Below the pieces are notes generated by a model that searched no databases, had not been told where the DNA came from, and worked only from the letters and a program-made list of their open reading frames with translations. Below, one piece after another: positions 26,039-35,518 of a DNA stretch of 64,000 nt (position 1 is the first letter of the stretch; every line of letters begins with the position of its first letter). The stretch is from Alcanivorax sp. 24. Lineage in GTDB: Bacteria > Pseudomonadota > Gammaproteobacteria > Pseudomonadales > Alcanivoracaceae. Both the position numbers and the translations under genes were made by a program. The stretch is taken from contig NZ_SNUA01000002.1 of NCBI RefSeq assembly GCF_004360225.1, positions 1-64,000 on the forward strand, given 5' to 3'.

Positions 26039-26704
26039 TCAGCCCAGCGGTTTCAGGGCCCCGCCGCGTTCCTCCGCCTGTCGGTAGGCGGGGCGGCTTT
26101 CCAGCCGTTCAATGAATGCCCGGATGTTGGGCAGATTTCCGGGGGCCCGGGCCAGCGCCGCTTGCAACGGGAAGCTCATCTGGATGTCGGCGGCACTGAA
26201 GTCGTCACCGGCGAACCAGGTCTGTTGGCCAAGATGGCGCTCGACAAAGCCCAGGTGCTCGCCGAGGCGAGGGTCCAGGAAGCCCTGGTTCAGCCCTTGA
26301 CTGATTTTTCTGGCCACCGGGCGGATAAAGAACGGCATCGGTGATTCCGGCACCCGGGAAAACACCAGCTTCATCACCAGCAGCGGCATCAGTGACCCCT
26401 CGGCGTAGTGCAGCCAGTATTGGTAGGCTTCGCGGCCGGAAGCGCCGGGTTCGGGGCGGAAGCGGCCCTGACCATGGTGGTCCAGCAGGTATTCAAGAAT
26501 GGCGCCGGATTCGGCCACCACCCGGTCACCGTCCTGCAGTATCGGCGCTTTGCCCAGGGGATGAATTTCGCGCAGGCTTTCCGGCGCCAGCATGGTTTTG
26601 GGATCGCGCTTGTAATGAACGATTTCGTAGGGGAGTCCGAGTTCTTCCAGAAGCCAGAGAACCCGTAGTGAACGGGAATTTTCCAAATGGTGGACAGTGA
26701 TCAT
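26039..26704 (-). CDS. Glutathione S-transferase family protein
   Basis: The 221-residue cytoplasmic protein has an N-terminal thioredoxin-like domain (MITVHHLENSRSLRVLWLLEELGLPYE, with the SRSLR catalytic region and the cis-Pro plus ESGAILEYL glutathione site). The C-terminal helical domain contains WFAGDDFSAADIQMSFPL. The sequence style is of the bacterial GST group related to yeast GTT1. The substrate is unknown. The ATG begins the natural beta strand. dacB follows on the same strand after a gap with an inverted repeat. Confidence 0.9.
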   Translation of the reverse strand: MITVHHLENSRSLRVLWLLEELGLPYEIVHYKRDPKTMLAPESLREIHPLGKAPILQDGDRVVAESGAILEYLLDHHGQGRFRPEPGASGREAYQYWLHYAEGSLMPLLVMKLVFSRVPESPMPFFIRPVARKISQGLNQGFLDPRLGEHLGFVERHLGQQTWFAGDDFSAADIQMSFPLQAALARAPGNLPNIRAFIERLESRPAYRQAEERGGALKPLG

Positions 26705-26708
26705 TGAA

Positions 26709-26750
26709 ATGCTCCGGACCGTGGCGTGACAACGTCAAAGTCCGGAGCAT
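26709..26750. repeat. Inverted repeat between dacB and the GST gene
   Basis: Ten-base arms ATGCTCCGGA and TCCGGAGCAT are separated by 22 bases, lying immediately upstream of the GST start and 16 bases beyond the dacB stop. It may terminate dacB on the minus strand or be an operator for the GST gene. Confidence 0.45.
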
Positions 26751-26766
26751 AGCAGAGATAATCGTG

Positions 26767-28257
26767 TTACCGGCGGTCGCCGTCGGCGGAAGCCGTGGTG
26801 ACCCGACTGGCGTCGGTGCCCGGTTCCACCAGGGTGTGTACCGCCTTCAGTACTTCGTCCAGTACCGCCCGGGATTTCCAGGCGCTGCGATCATTGATCA
26901 TCGCCGCCACCGCCCAGGTGGTGTTGTTCTGATCGCGGGTGAAGCCGGCGATGGAACGCACGTTGCTCAGTGTGCCGGTCTTGATGTGTCCTTCGCCCAC
27001 CAGCGCGGTATTACGCAGCCGGTTACGCATGGTGCCGTCCATCGCCACCAGCGGTAGCGAGGCGATCAACTCGGCGGCGAACGGGCTGCGCCAGGCCTGT
27101 TGCAGCATCAGTGCCTGCTGGTGGGCGGTGATGCGCTCCACGCGGGACAATCCCGAGCCGTTCTCCAGCACTACCTGGCTGACGTCGATACCTTTCAGCC
27201 GCATCCATTCGAGGATTGCCCGGTCGGCCGCGGCAAGATCGTCCTTGTCGCCGGCCAGCCGGTTTTCCGCGCCGATGGTCAGGAACAACTGGCGGGCCAT
27301 GATGTTGCTGCTCCACTTGTTGATGTCGCGGACCATGGTGACCAGATCCGGCGAGGATGTGGTCACCAGCAGCTTGGTGCCCCGCGCCAGCCGGCCAGTG
27401 CGGTCGCGGCCGGAGATCGAGCCGCCCATTTCCCGCCACAGGCCGCGAATCAGATTGGCGGTGTAGTTCTCTTGGGACATCAGGGACAGGTAACGGTCGG
27501 CACGACAATTCTCCGGCAAGGCGCCGGTGATGGTGACGGTGATCTTGCGACGGTCGGAAAAGTCCGGCTCGTATTGCAGCGCCTTGGAATTGTGTACCGG
27601 ACAACGGCCCCGCTCCGGCGCGGTGACCTGGTTGTCGATCACGATCTTGCTGACGGGCGGTTCAGTGCTGACATGCACCTTGCCGTCCCGGCTCATCATA
27701 CGAATGCGGAACACGTTCAGGTTGGTGAGCAGAGAGTTGGGTTCCACCAGATAGGGCGCGTAGGGGTTGTCGCCATCGTCGTTGAAATGGGGGACGCCGT
27801 TGGGCAGATGAAAGTAGCTGCCGTCGAGTATCAGGTCGCCCCGGATATGCTTGATGCCCATGGCGCGCAGATCGCGCAGCAGCAGCCACATGCGCTCCAG
27901 AGTCAGTTTGGGGTCGCCGACGCCGACATAGTACAGGTTGCCTTTCAGCGTATCGCCTTTTTGTTCGCCGTCGGTATACAGTCGGGTGTGCCACTGGAAG
28001 TTGGGCCCGAGCAGTTCCAGCGCGGCATAAGTGGTGACCAGCTTCATGGTGGAGCCCGGATTCATCTGCTCGTCGGCGTTGACGAAACGGGGTTCGCCGG
28101 GACCGTCCAGTGGAATTGCCGCCAGTGACAGGGATTCTTCCGGTAACTTCCGTTCCTGCAGGCTCTCGTAGATGTTGTCGGCCCAGGATTCGGCATTTGC
28201 CGGGGACATGACGACGAACATCAGACACAGCGACAACCAGAACGGACGGCAAGTCAT
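26767..28257 (-). CDS. dacB: D-alanyl-D-alanine carboxypeptidase/endopeptidase (PBP4)
   Basis: The 496-residue periplasmic class C penicillin-binding protein has a signal peptide ending SPANA. The SxxK motif is in PGSTMKLVTTY, SxN is SSNIMARQ, and KTG is HIKTGTLSNVRSIAG. The large insert between motifs is usual for PBP4. It trims peptide stems and cleaves cross-links in the wall. ATG 28257 begins a good signal peptide; an alternative ATG lies ten codons upstream. Confidence 0.93.
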   Translation of the reverse strand: MTCRPFWLSLCLMFVVMSPANAESWADNIYESLQERKLPEESLSLAAIPLDGPGEPRFVNADEQMNPGSTMKLVTTYAALELLGPNFQWHTRLYTDGEQKGDTLKGNLYYVGVGDPKLTLERMWLLLRDLRAMGIKHIRGDLILDGSYFHLPNGVPHFNDDGDNPYAPYLVEPNSLLTNLNVFRIRMMSRDGKVHVSTEPPVSKIVIDNQVTAPERGRCPVHNSKALQYEPDFSDRRKITVTITGALPENCRADRYLSLMSQENYTANLIRGLWREMGGSISGRDRTGRLARGTKLLVTTSSPDLVTMVRDINKWSSNIMARQLFLTIGAENRLAGDKDDLAAADRAILEWMRLKGIDVSQVVLENGSGLSRVERITAHQQALMLQQAWRSPFAAELIASLPLVAMDGTMRNRLRNTALVGEGHIKTGTLSNVRSIAGFTRDQNNTTWAVAAMINDRSAWKSRAVLDEVLKAVHTLVEPGTDASRVTTASADGDRR

Positions 28258-28575
28258 GATCAATGCGGGCTCCCTCGAGTACGGCATACGGATCCGGCGT
28301 CATGGCGGCGGATCGGGGCTTCCTTGGCGCGACGGCAGGGGCGAACGCCGCCACCGCGAAATGTGGATTGGTATAAACTTGGCCTGAGAATGGCGGATGC
28401 GGAGCCAATGCCGGGTAGGTCCGGTAGCAGAGCCGCACACCATTTGAGGCAATATTAGACTAAACGAATTGCCGGTCACGGTCAGTGGCGAGCCGGGCCG
28501 CACTTTGTAAAACCTTGGAACCTGTTTGGGGCCCGGCGCGGTGGCGTAAAGGTCCCGAGCAGTCTCTGGAGTATC
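28258..28575. other. Divergent intergenic region between dacB and the DUF6164 gene
   Basis: This 318-base gap must carry promoters for both divergent genes. It has AT-rich patches (AATATTAGACTAAACGAATT around 28450 and GGTATAAAC around 28370) that could be -10 regions, but I could not pair them with good -35 elements. I see no gene or repeat in it. Confidence 0.35.
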
Positions 28576-28935
28576 ATGACCACTTTGTTGTTGAATCTGC
28601 GCCGGGTACCGGACGACGAAGCGGATGAAGTCCGCGCTTTGCTGGAGCGGCATGACATCCCTTTCTATGAAACCAGGCCCAGTCTTTGGGGCGTTTCCGC
28701 TGGTGGAATCTGGTTGACCCGCCCCGAGGATCGGCAGCGGGCACAGGCGCTGATGGCTGAATACCAGCAGGATCGGGGCCAGCGGCAGCGGGCCGCCTAT
28801 GAGGAGGCCCGTCGTCTGGGCACCGCGCCAACCCTGTGGCGCCGATTGCGGGAACAGCCGGTACGGGCACTGGCCATGCTGCTGGCGGTGATCGCGTTGT
28901 TGCTGATCACGCTGCTGCCGTTTTTGACCTTTTAG
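28576..28935 (+). CDS. DUF6164-type small membrane protein
   Basis: The 119-residue protein has an N-terminal soluble domain (1-65) with MTTLLLNLRRVPDDEADEVR and YETRPSLWGVSAGGIWL. A charged helical stretch (66-92) and one C-terminal helix (97-118, ALAMLLAVIALLLITLLPFL) follow. This build is found in many gammaproteobacterial genomes as a conserved hypothetical. The N-terminal part resembles the ferredoxin-like domain of signal-transducing PII-like proteins, but that is a guess. TGGAG precedes the ATG. Confidence 0.8.
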   Translation: MTTLLLNLRRVPDDEADEVRALLERHDIPFYETRPSLWGVSAGGIWLTRPEDRQRAQALMAEYQQDRGQRQRAAYEEARRLGTAPTLWRRLREQPVRALAMLLAVIALLLITLLPFLTF

Positions 28936-29019
28936 GCAGTACCGTTATTGTGGCTCCTGAACCATTGGGGCCCCACGGTTGTGAAACAGTCTGCTTATAC
29001 GCAGCACGCTGGCGCGCGG

Positions 29020-29089
29020 ATTCGCTGCGAAGTCAGCTTCCCACAGCGACTCCGTGATTCATGCTGTGGGAACTGCCTTGGCAGCGAAT
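29020..29089. repeat. REP-like paired palindrome, copy 4
   Basis: Arm ATTCGCTGCGAAGTCAGCTT...CCCACAGCG and inverted arm GCTGTGGGAACTGCCTTGGC...AGCGAAT lie between the convergent DUF6164 gene and lipA. The arms are more diverged than in the other copies. Confidence 0.78.
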
Positions 29090-29183
29090 ACCAACAAAAG
29101 ACCGATTTGAGTTGACGTCAAGACCGGTTGTGTAGCTGCAATGTCTTTGGTGGCGAGGTTTTAATGTTAGCGTCTGGCTATCC

Positions 29184-30185
29184 CTAGCCGTGGGCCAGAT
29201 CGTCGGGATCACCGACGTTGACGCCCTTGTGCTGCAGGTCGGCGTGGTAGGAACTGCGCACCATCGGGCCGGAGGCGATGGAGGTGAAGCCCATCTTGCG
29301 GCCTTCCTCGGCGAACATCTTGAAATCGTCCGGGTGCACGTAGCGCTCCACCGGAGCATGGAAGCGACTCGGCTGCAGGTACTGGCCAATGGTGATCATG
29401 TCGACGTCGTGGTCGCGCAGATCACGCAGGGTTTCCAGTACCTGATCGTTGGTTTCACCCAGGCCGACCATGATGCCGGATTTGGTGGGCACATCCGGGC
29501 GTCGGGCGCCAAATTCCCGCAGCAGCTTCAGTGAATGCTCGTAACGGGCCCCGGGGCGGGCTTTCTTGTACAGGTGCGGCACGGTTTCGATGTTGTGGTT
29601 GAACACATCCGGTGGCGTCGCATCAAGGATATCGAGCGCATCCTCCAGGCACGGGCGGAAATCCGGCGTCAGAATCTCGATCTTGGTGTCCGGGCTGGTG
29701 GCGCGGATCTCGCGGATACAGTCGGCGAAGTGGCCAGCGCCGCCGTCCGCCAGATCATCGCGGTCCACCGAGGTGATAACCACGTACTTCAGAGCCAGAT
29801 CAGCCACTGACTCGGCCAGGTGGAGAGGCTCTTCCGGGTCCAGCGCGTTGGGACGGCCGAAGCCCACGTCACAGAACGAACAGCGGCGGGTGCAGATATC
29901 GCCCATGATCATGAAAGTGGCGGTGCCGCCGCCAAAACATTCCGGCAGGTTGGGACAAGAGGCCTCTTCACACACGGTGTGCAGTTTCTGCCGGCGCAGC
30001 ATGCTCTTGATACGCTGGATCTCGCCGTTGGCGGGCACTCGCACCCGGATCCAGTCCGGCTTGCGCTCGCGTGCCGGCGCTTCCTCGTTAACCATGGGAA
30101 TGGTGCGGACCTTGTCGGCGCCACGCAGCTTGTCGCCGATACGGACTTTCTGTTTTGCCGGACGTTTCGCCTGTGCTTCGCTCAT
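29184..30185 (-). CDS. lipA: Lipoyl synthase
   Basis: The 333-residue cytoplasmic radical-SAM enzyme inserts two sulfur atoms into octanoyl groups on E2/GcvH domains. The auxiliary cluster motif is [12 protein letters not shown] and the radical-SAM cluster is CTRRCSFC, followed by DVGFGRPN. The C-terminal [15 protein letters not shown] and [11 protein letters not shown] match the family. ATG 30185 has a GAGAGA site; 51 upstream codons in the same frame overlap the lipB 3' side and are not lipA-like. It lies after lipB on the minus strand. Confidence 0.97.
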   Translation of the reverse strand: MSEAQAKRPAKQKVRIGDKLRGADKVRTIPMVNEEAPARERKPDWIRVRVPANGEIQRIKSMLRRQKLHTVCEEASCPNLPECFGGGTATFMIMGDICTRRCSFCDVGFGRPNALDPEEPLHLAESVADLALKYVVITSVDRDDLADGGAGHFADCIREIRATSPDTKIEILTPDFRPCLEDALDILDATPPDVFNHNIETVPHLYKKARPGARYEHSLKLLREFGARRPDVPTKSGIMVGLGETNDQVLETLRDLRDHDVDMITIGQYLQPSRFHAPVERYVHPDDFKMFAEEGRKMGFTSIASGPMVRSSYHADLQHKGVNVGDPDDLAHG

Positions 30186-30207
30186 CTGTTCTCTCGCCTT
30201 GGCGTGT

Positions 30208-30226
30208 AGGCGCCTTTTGGGCGCCT
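30208..30226 (-). terminator. Hairpin between lipB and lipA
   Basis: A 7-bp stem AGGCGCC / GGCGCCT with a loop of five bases (TTTTG) lies between the lipB stop and the lipA start. It is short and without T-run, more likely an mRNA stability element than a terminator. Confidence 0.4.
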
Positions 30227-30273
30227 GCTCAATGTCATCAGGGCCGGGTAGGCCTGCGTTACCGCTGAAGCCG

Positions 30274-30942
30274 TCAGGCCTCGGGTTTCCGCTGGGGTAA
30301 AGTGTACCAGTCCGGTGGCGGTGCTGTCCGGGGCTCAAGCCCCAGGCGGTGGGCGAGAATCGTAACCAGATCCTCTTCCACCTGCTGCCGGGTCAGTGTC
30401 AGGCCTTCGGCGGCCAGGCTGGTCATGGGCTGGCCGGCGTAGCCGCATGGGTTGATGCGCTGCCAGGGCGTGGCGTCCGCGTCCCGATTCAGCGCCAGGC
30501 CATGATAGCTGCCCTTGCGGCGAATGCGCAGGCCCAATGAGGCGATCTTGGCGCCGTTCACATAGACCCCGGGGGCGTCCTCGCGGTTGACGGCGTCGAT
30601 GCCCTGGGTCGCCAGATAGTCCACCACCGCTTGTTCAATGGCGTTAACCAGCCCGCGGCTGCCCATTCCCAGGCGCCGCACGTCCAGCATCAGATAGACC
30701 ACGGTCTGGCCGGGACCATGGTAAGTGACCTGGCCGCCGCGGTCGCTGCGCACCACCGGGATATCGCCGGGGTTGAGTACGTGTTCGGGTTTGCCGGCCT
30801 GGCCCAGGGTATATACCGGCGGATGCTCCAGCACCCACAGTTCGTCGGGTGTGCTGTCATCCCGTTGTTCGGTGAAATCCCGCATGGCCCGCCAGCAGGT
30901 GTCGTAATCCGCCTGCGGCAGATAGCGGACGAGCAGGTTCAT
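30274..30942 (-). CDS. lipB: Octanoyl-[ACP]:protein octanoyltransferase
   Basis: The 222-residue cytoplasmic acyltransferase moves octanoate from ACP to lipoyl domains, the step before LipA. The motifs [35 protein letters not shown] and the catalytic Cys in [14 protein letters not shown] are seen. ATG 30942 has GGAG eight bases upstream; a GTG two codons earlier is possible. The ybeD gene precedes it by 19 bases. Confidence 0.96.
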   Translation of the reverse strand: MNLLVRYLPQADYDTCWRAMRDFTEQRDDSTPDELWVLEHPPVYTLGQAGKPEHVLNPGDIPVVRSDRGGQVTYHGPGQTVVYLMLDVRRLGMGSRGLVNAIEQAVVDYLATQGIDAVNREDAPGVYVNGAKIASLGLRIRRKGSYHGLALNRDADATPWQRINPCGYAGQPMTSLAAEGLTLTRQQVEEDLVTILAHRLGLEPRTAPPPDWYTLPQRKPEA

Positions 30943-30961
30943 CGGCACGCTCCGGTTCGTG

Positions 30962-31234
30962 TTACAGGGTGATTTTCACATGGGGGCAGGCGTTCAGTTC
31001 CCGATACAGGGCTTCCACCTGTCCTTTGTCCTGAACCGTGATGCGGGCGGTGAGGGCAATGAAATTGCCGCGGCTGCTGGGGCGGGCGCTGAGATTGCGC
31101 GGGCGGTCGAAATCCAGCTCCAGTACACGCTCGATGATGTCCACCACCGCATCTTCCAGGGGGGCGTCCACGGCGCCCATCACTTTCAAATGCATGGTGT
31201 GGGGAAATTCCCAAAGCTCTTCACGGATGGCCAT
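30962..31234 (-). CDS. ybeD: YbeD-like DUF493 protein
   Basis: The 90-residue cytoplasmic protein is of the DUF493 family with an ACT-like fold. LWEFPHTMHLKVMG and the final VEALYRELNACPHVKITL are characteristic. E. coli YbeD has the same place between dacA and lipB. Its role is not established; it may regulate lipoate metabolism by position. The upstream D-amino acid aminotransferase gene is a small insertion into this order. Confidence 0.92.
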   Translation of the reverse strand: MAIREELWEFPHTMHLKVMGAVDAPLEDAVVDIIERVLELDFDRPRNLSARPSSRGNFIALTARITVQDKGQVEALYRELNACPHVKITL

Positions 31235-31256
31235 GTCGATTCTCGCTACGGTGACG

Positions 31257-32120
31257 TCATACGCCGCAGAGGCGGCGCTTGAACGCTATATAGTGGCGGG
31301 CGAGGATTTTCCAAGTCTCGCCGGGGTGGCCGTCGCCCACCGGGCGGTCGTCCAGAGTCACCACCGGTACCACGTCGCGGGTGGAGCTGGAGATCCAGAC
31401 CTCATCGGCGTCGCCCAGTTCGGCCTCGCTGATTTCCCGTTCGCGCAGGGGCAGGTCTTGCTCACGGCATAGCTCGATGACCAGGTCACGGGTAATGCCG
31501 CCGAGAATGGCGTGACTTGCCGGCGGGGTGGCGATCTCGCCGTCCTTGACGATGAAGACGTTGCTGGCGGCGCCTTCGGTGACGAAGCCGTCATGGATCA
31601 GAATCGCCTCGCGGGCGCCGACGGCGATCGCCTGCTGCCGCAGCAGGATGTTCGGCAGCAACGATATGGACTTGATATCGCATCGGGCCCAGCGGATATC
31701 ATCCAGGGTAATGGCGGCGACGCCGGTGATCCGGTCCGGTGTGTTCACGGTTGGCACCGCCAGCGGCGAGGTGCTCATGAACACCGTGGGCGGCACCGGC
31801 GGATCGGGAAAGGCGTGATCGCGCTGGTCGGCGGCGCCACGGGTGATTTGCAGGTATAGCGACAGATTGCCGCCGCCATTGCGTTGGATCAGTTCCTCGC
31901 AACGGCGACGCCAACCGGCCCGGTCATGCGGGTTGATCAGATAGAGCGCCGACAGGGAACGTTCCAGCCGGCGCAGATGTTCCTCGAAGCGGAACAGAAC
32001 CCCGTTGAAGGCGGGGATCACCTCGTATACCCCATCGGCGAACAGGAAACCGCGATCCATCGGCGAGATGCGAGCCTGCTCCATGGCCATGAAGGCGCCG
32101 TTGAGGTAGACCGTGCTCAT
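31257..32120 (-). CDS. dat: D-amino acid aminotransferase
   Basis: The 287-residue cytoplasmic PLP enzyme has fold type IV. It begins MSTVYLNGAFMAMEQARISPMDRGFLFADGVYEV in pieces typical for D-alanine aminotransferase. The PLP lysine is in RCDIKSISLLPNIL, and the phosphate loop is TEGAASNVFIV. It interconverts D-Ala and D-Glu with 2-oxo acids, giving wall precursors, which fits the dacA neighbour. The start ATG overlaps the dacA stop by one base (TGATG), so translation is coupled. A 4-amino-4-deoxychorismate lyase is a less likely alternative. Confidence 0.9.
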   Translation of the reverse strand: MSTVYLNGAFMAMEQARISPMDRGFLFADGVYEVIPAFNGVLFRFEEHLRRLERSLSALYLINPHDRAGWRRRCEELIQRNGGGNLSLYLQITRGAADQRDHAFPDPPVPPTVFMSTSPLAVPTVNTPDRITGVAAITLDDIRWARCDIKSISLLPNILLRQQAIAVGAREAILIHDGFVTEGAASNVFIVKDGEIATPPASHAILGGITRDLVIELCREQDLPLREREISEAELGDADEVWISSSTRDVVPVVTLDDRPVGDGHPGETWKILARHYIAFKRRLCGV

Positions 32121-33286
32121 CAGAACAGGCCTTTGAAGAACAGTATGATGTGGTCCCACAGACGCGAGAAGAAGCCGCCTTCTTCCACGCTTTCCAGCGC
32201 CACCAGCGGCGTTTCGCTGATCACTTCGTCGTCCAGACGGATGGTGACCTTGCCGTATTGCTGGCCTTTCTCGATCGGGGCGCGCAGTTGCGGATCAATC
32301 GTCATGTCCGCTTGCAGACGGTCGGCGCTGTCCCGCGGCACGGTCAGCTGCACGTCCTTCTCCGGACCCAGGCGCACGGTATCGGCGGCTCCCAGCCAGA
32401 CATCCGGGTTGGCGAGGACATCGTTGGCGCTGTAGGCCTTGTAGGATTCGAAGAAGCGGAATCCGTAGGTCAGCAGCTTCTGGGTTTCCTGAGCGCGGGC
32501 CTGTTCGGAGGCGGTGCCCATGACCACGCTGATCAGGCGCATGTCGTCGCGTTTGGCGGACGCCACCAGGCAGTAACCGGCTTCGTCGGTGTGGCCGGTT
32601 TTCAAGCCATCGACGGTGGAATCCCGCCACAACAGCAGGTTGCGGTTGGTCTGGGTGATGCCGTTGTAGGTGAATTCCTTTTCGGCATAGATATCGTAGT
32701 GTTCCGGATAGTCGTTAATGATGGCCCGGGCCAGCCGTGCCATATCGTGGGCGGTACTGTGGTGGTTTTCCGCCGGCCAGCCGGTGGCGTTCATGAAGTG
32801 GGTGTCGTTCATGTTCAGGGCCCGCGCCTGCTGGTTCATCAGATCGGCGAAGGCATCCTCGGAACCGGCGATGTACTCGGCCATGGCGACACTGGCGTCG
32901 TTGCCGGACTGAATGATGATACCGCGCAGCAGATCGTCGATGGCGGCTCGCGTACCTTCCTTCAGGAAGGTACGCGAGCCGCCCATGCGCCAGGCCTTGA
33001 CGCTGACCGGCGCCTGGTCCTGGAGTGAAATATTGCCGGATTGAATCTCCCGCTCGGCGATGTAGGCGGTCATCATCTTGGTCAGACTGGCCGGTGGCAT
33101 GGTCTGATCAGCGTTGTGCTCGACGATGATATGGCCGCTGCGGGCGTCCATCAGAATATAGCTGCGGGCTTCCACCGAGGGCGCGCGCGGCACGCTGCTC
33201 TGAGCCTGTCCGATCAGCGGCAGCAGCGCCAGACAGGCGGCGGCGAATAAAAAGAAGATATCGCGAAGGGCAATTCTCTGGGTCAT
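32120..33286 (-). CDS. dacA: D-alanyl-D-alanine carboxypeptidase (PBP5/6)
   Basis: The 388-residue periplasmic enzyme is anchored by a C-terminal amphipathic helix (LWDHIILFFKGLF). It has a signal peptide to about residue 29. The SxxK is PPASLTKMMTAY, SxN is QSGNDASVAM, and KTG is DGLKTGHTDEAGYC. It removes the terminal D-Ala of pentapeptides. A perfect 19-bp inverted repeat with a four-base loop lies within the codons for GGSRTFLKEGTRAA (see finding). The gene follows rlpA by about 130 bases. Confidence 0.96.
   Translation of the reverse strand: MTQRIALRDIFFLFAAACLALLPLIGQAQSSVPRAPSVEARSYILMDARSGHIIVEHNADQTMPPASLTKMMTAYIAEREIQSGNISLQDQAPVSVKAWRMGGSRTFLKEGTRAAIDDLLRGIIIQSGNDASVAMAEYIAGSEDAFADLMNQQARALNMNDTHFMNATGWPAENHHSTAHDMARLARAIINDYPEHYDIYAEKEFTYNGITQTNRNLLLWRDSTVDGLKTGHTDEAGYCLVASAKRDDMRLISVVMGTASEQARAQETQKLLTYGFRFFESYKAYSANDVLANPDVWLGAADTVRLGPEKDVQLTVPRDSADRLQADMTIDPQLRAPIEKGQQYGKVTIRLDDEVISETPLVALESVEEGGFFSRLWDHIILFFKGLF
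32942..32983. repeat. Perfect 19-bp inverted repeat inside dacA
   Basis: Left arm 32942-32960 (GGCGGCTCGCGTACCTTCC) and right arm 32965-32983 are exact reverse complements around the loop TTCA. It lies wholly in coding sequence and in frame. The protein there is normal for the family (GGSRTFLKEGTRAA), so the palindrome is built into synonymous choices. Confidence 0.9.
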
Positions 33287-33419
33287 GGTTTCCTGCCTGT
33301 TAGTACTTCTTGTCGACTCCGGCTCGGGACCGGATGCGGTGATGGCCTGTTTCCAGCGTCGACGCAGCCGCGAGGCGCGGACCTTGGAAAGAATTCACAG
33401 GGCCTGAAATTTCCGGGCC

Positions 33420-34340
33420 TTAGCGAACCGGCATCGGATTGCCGAAACCGGCCTGCTGGCATGCCTGGCGCGCTTGCTCCTGGTCGTCCAGGCTGGCGAA
33501 GGGGCCCAACCACACCTTGTAGTAGGCGCTGTCGTCCGGTTTGCGCACGGTCACTGGCAGCTTCAGCCGGTGGCGCAACTGGCGTTCCAGATCACGGGCG
33601 CCGTCCAGAGCCCGGAAAGCGCCGGCCTGGAGATAAAGGTCCCCGGATTCGGCCTGGGTTTTACCGGCCTCCGGAGGCGGGCTGTCCAGTGCCGCACGTA
33701 CCGCGGTGGGTACGGTGCCCTGACGACGGCCTCCAGGGCGTTTCTCTGGCATCAGCGCTTCCACCCGGACATGGCCGGTACCGTTTTGCTCGATGCCGAG
33801 GCGAACCGCGGCGGCCCAGGACAGATCAATGATGCGATCGGAATGGAAGGGACCGCGGTCGTTCACCCGCACCACCAGTTGCTTGTTATTGTCCAGATTG
33901 GTGACACGTACGTAAGTGGGTAGTGGCAAGGTGCGATGGGCGGCGGTGAACCGGTACATATCGTAGGGTTCGCCGCTGGAGGTTCGATAGCCGTGAAATT
34001 TGCGGCCATACCAGGATGCCAGTCCTTCTTCCTGGTAACCCTCGGAGGAGGGCAGCACATGATAGGTCTGCCCCCATACGGAGTAAGTGGTCGGGTTGCC
34101 GTAACGGCTGGGAGGTTCGGCCTTGGGTACCGGTTCCGGCATCCGCTCGACGCTGTGCCGCTCCCGGGCCGGAGGCGGGCTGTCGGTGTCATGGGCGTAA
34201 CGGTCCGAGCCCGGTGCGCCGGCGGGGTCGCGGGCCGGGGCATCACCGGTGGCGCCGACGGAGGCCGGCGTGGTCGCCGGGGGCGCCAGGCTACAGGCGC
34301 CCAGAGCCAGGGCCAGCGCACTGATCAGAAGGGCACGCAT
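33420..34340 (-). CDS. rlpA: RlpA-type septal-ring lytic transglycosylase lipoprotein
   Basis: The 306-residue protein has a lipobox LGAC and a low-complexity linker (about 20-80). A double-psi beta-barrel (about 105-195) contains GLASWYGRKFHGYRTSSGEPYDMYRFTAAHRTLP and VVRVNDRGPFHSDRIIDLS in parts. A C-terminal SPOR domain (about 228-306) begins YLQAGAFRALDGARDLERQL. RlpA cuts denuded glycan at division sites. ATG 34340 overlaps the mltB stop (TGATG). The open frame also allows TTG one codon earlier. Confidence 0.95.
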   Translation of the reverse strand: MRALLISALALALGACSLAPPATTPASVGATGDAPARDPAGAPGSDRYAHDTDSPPPARERHSVERMPEPVPKAEPPSRYGNPTTYSVWGQTYHVLPSSEGYQEEGLASWYGRKFHGYRTSSGEPYDMYRFTAAHRTLPLPTYVRVTNLDNNKQLVVRVNDRGPFHSDRIIDLSWAAAVRLGIEQNGTGHVRVEALMPEKRPGGRRQGTVPTAVRAALDSPPPEAGKTQAESGDLYLQAGAFRALDGARDLERQLRHRLKLPVTVRKPDDSAYYKVWLGPFASLDDQEQARQACQQAGFGNPMPVR

Positions 34341-35386
34341 CAAGACCTGTCCTCTTCCAGAGCATGGGCCAGCTGCCGGGACAGCTGCAGCACTGCCATG
34401 GCGTAGAGTTCGCTGTGGTTGTATCGAGTGATCACGTAAAAGTTGCGCGTCACCATCCAGAATTCGTGTCCTTTTTCACCGGTCAGGTCCAGCAGCGCCA
34501 CCTGGGTGTCGTCCGCCAGATCAAAACAGTATTCGCTGCCGAGGGTATCATCCTGGCAGCTCACTGCCACTACGCCGTTTTTCCGGGCCGTGGAGAGACT
34601 GAAAGAGGGCTTGTAGCCTTTTTTCGCCAACGCCTGATAGCCCTGCCCTTCGATTCTGGCACGGGCGGCCACCGGAAAGCCCGGTTGCCAATGATGACGA
34701 TGGAAATAATTTGCAACACTGCCGATGGCGTCGGCGGGGCTGTTGACCAGATCGGTGACGCCATCCTGATCATAGTCCACCGCGTAGGCCTGGTAACTGG
34801 TGGGGATGAACTGCGCCAGGCCCATGGCGCCGGCGTAGGAGCCGGTGATCTCACTGGCGTTGATATGGGCCTGATTTTCCATCTCCATCAGGGCCACCAA
34901 CTGACCGCGGAAGAAAGATGCCCGCGGGGGATAGTCGAAGCCCAGGGTGGTCAGGGCGTCGAGCACCCGGTAGGTACCCTTATGACGGCCGTAGTAGGTT
35001 TCCACGCCGATGATGGCGAGGATGATTTCACGGGGCACGCCATACTCGGCTTCGGCCCGGGCCAGGTCCTGTTGATTCTCCCTGGCGAAGGCGACGCCGG
35101 CATCGACCCGTTCCTGCTGTAAAAAGATTTTCTGATAGCGGGCCCAGGTCATGGTGTGTTCCGCGGGACGCGCGATGGACTCGAGAATCTTGTCCTGACG
35201 TCGGGCCTGGGACAGCAGTTCCCGGGCCCGTTTTTCGTCCACGCCTTTTTTCACCACTTCCTGGATCAGGGCTTCCGCCTGGGGATGACGGGCATATCCT
35301 TGCTCTTCGGCAAAGGCCATGGCCGCGGGGAAAACAGCGGCGAGGAAAGCAAAGGGGGTGAGCAGGGCGGACAGTCTTACACCCAT
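34340..35386 (-). CDS. mltB: Membrane-bound lytic murein transglycosylase B
   Basis: The 348-residue exported enzyme is of the SLT/MltB family (GH103). It has the catalytic Glu in IIGVETYYGRHKGTYRV, and GAMGLAQFIPTSYQAYAVDYD and DAIGSVANYFHRHHW follow. It makes 1,6-anhydro ends during wall turnover. ATG 35386 has GGAG seven bases upstream and opens a signal peptide; the ATG 12 bases earlier lacks a site. There is no lipobox Cys, so it is soluble or signal-anchored. The gene precedes rlpA with overlap. Confidence 0.93.
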   Translation of the reverse strand: MGVRLSALLTPFAFLAAVFPAAMAFAEEQGYARHPQAEALIQEVVKKGVDEKRARELLSQARRQDKILESIARPAEHTMTWARYQKIFLQQERVDAGVAFARENQQDLARAEAEYGVPREIILAIIGVETYYGRHKGTYRVLDALTTLGFDYPPRASFFRGQLVALMEMENQAHINASEITGSYAGAMGLAQFIPTSYQAYAVDYDQDGVTDLVNSPADAIGSVANYFHRHHWQPGFPVAARARIEGQGYQALAKKGYKPSFSLSTARKNGVVAVSCQDDTLGSEYCFDLADDTQVALLDLTGEKGHEFWMVTRNFYVITRYNHSELYAMAVLQLSRQLAHALEEDRS

Positions 35387-35518
35387 GAGTTTCTCCATAA
35401 AAACAGGGGGGATGGGGCTGGGGCCATAATATCGGGGTCGGCGAGGTTAAACCATGATCGCGGCGCGCGCCGCGCCGGCGGCCGACCCCAATTGCTGACC
35501 ATGGAATCCGCCGCCAGT

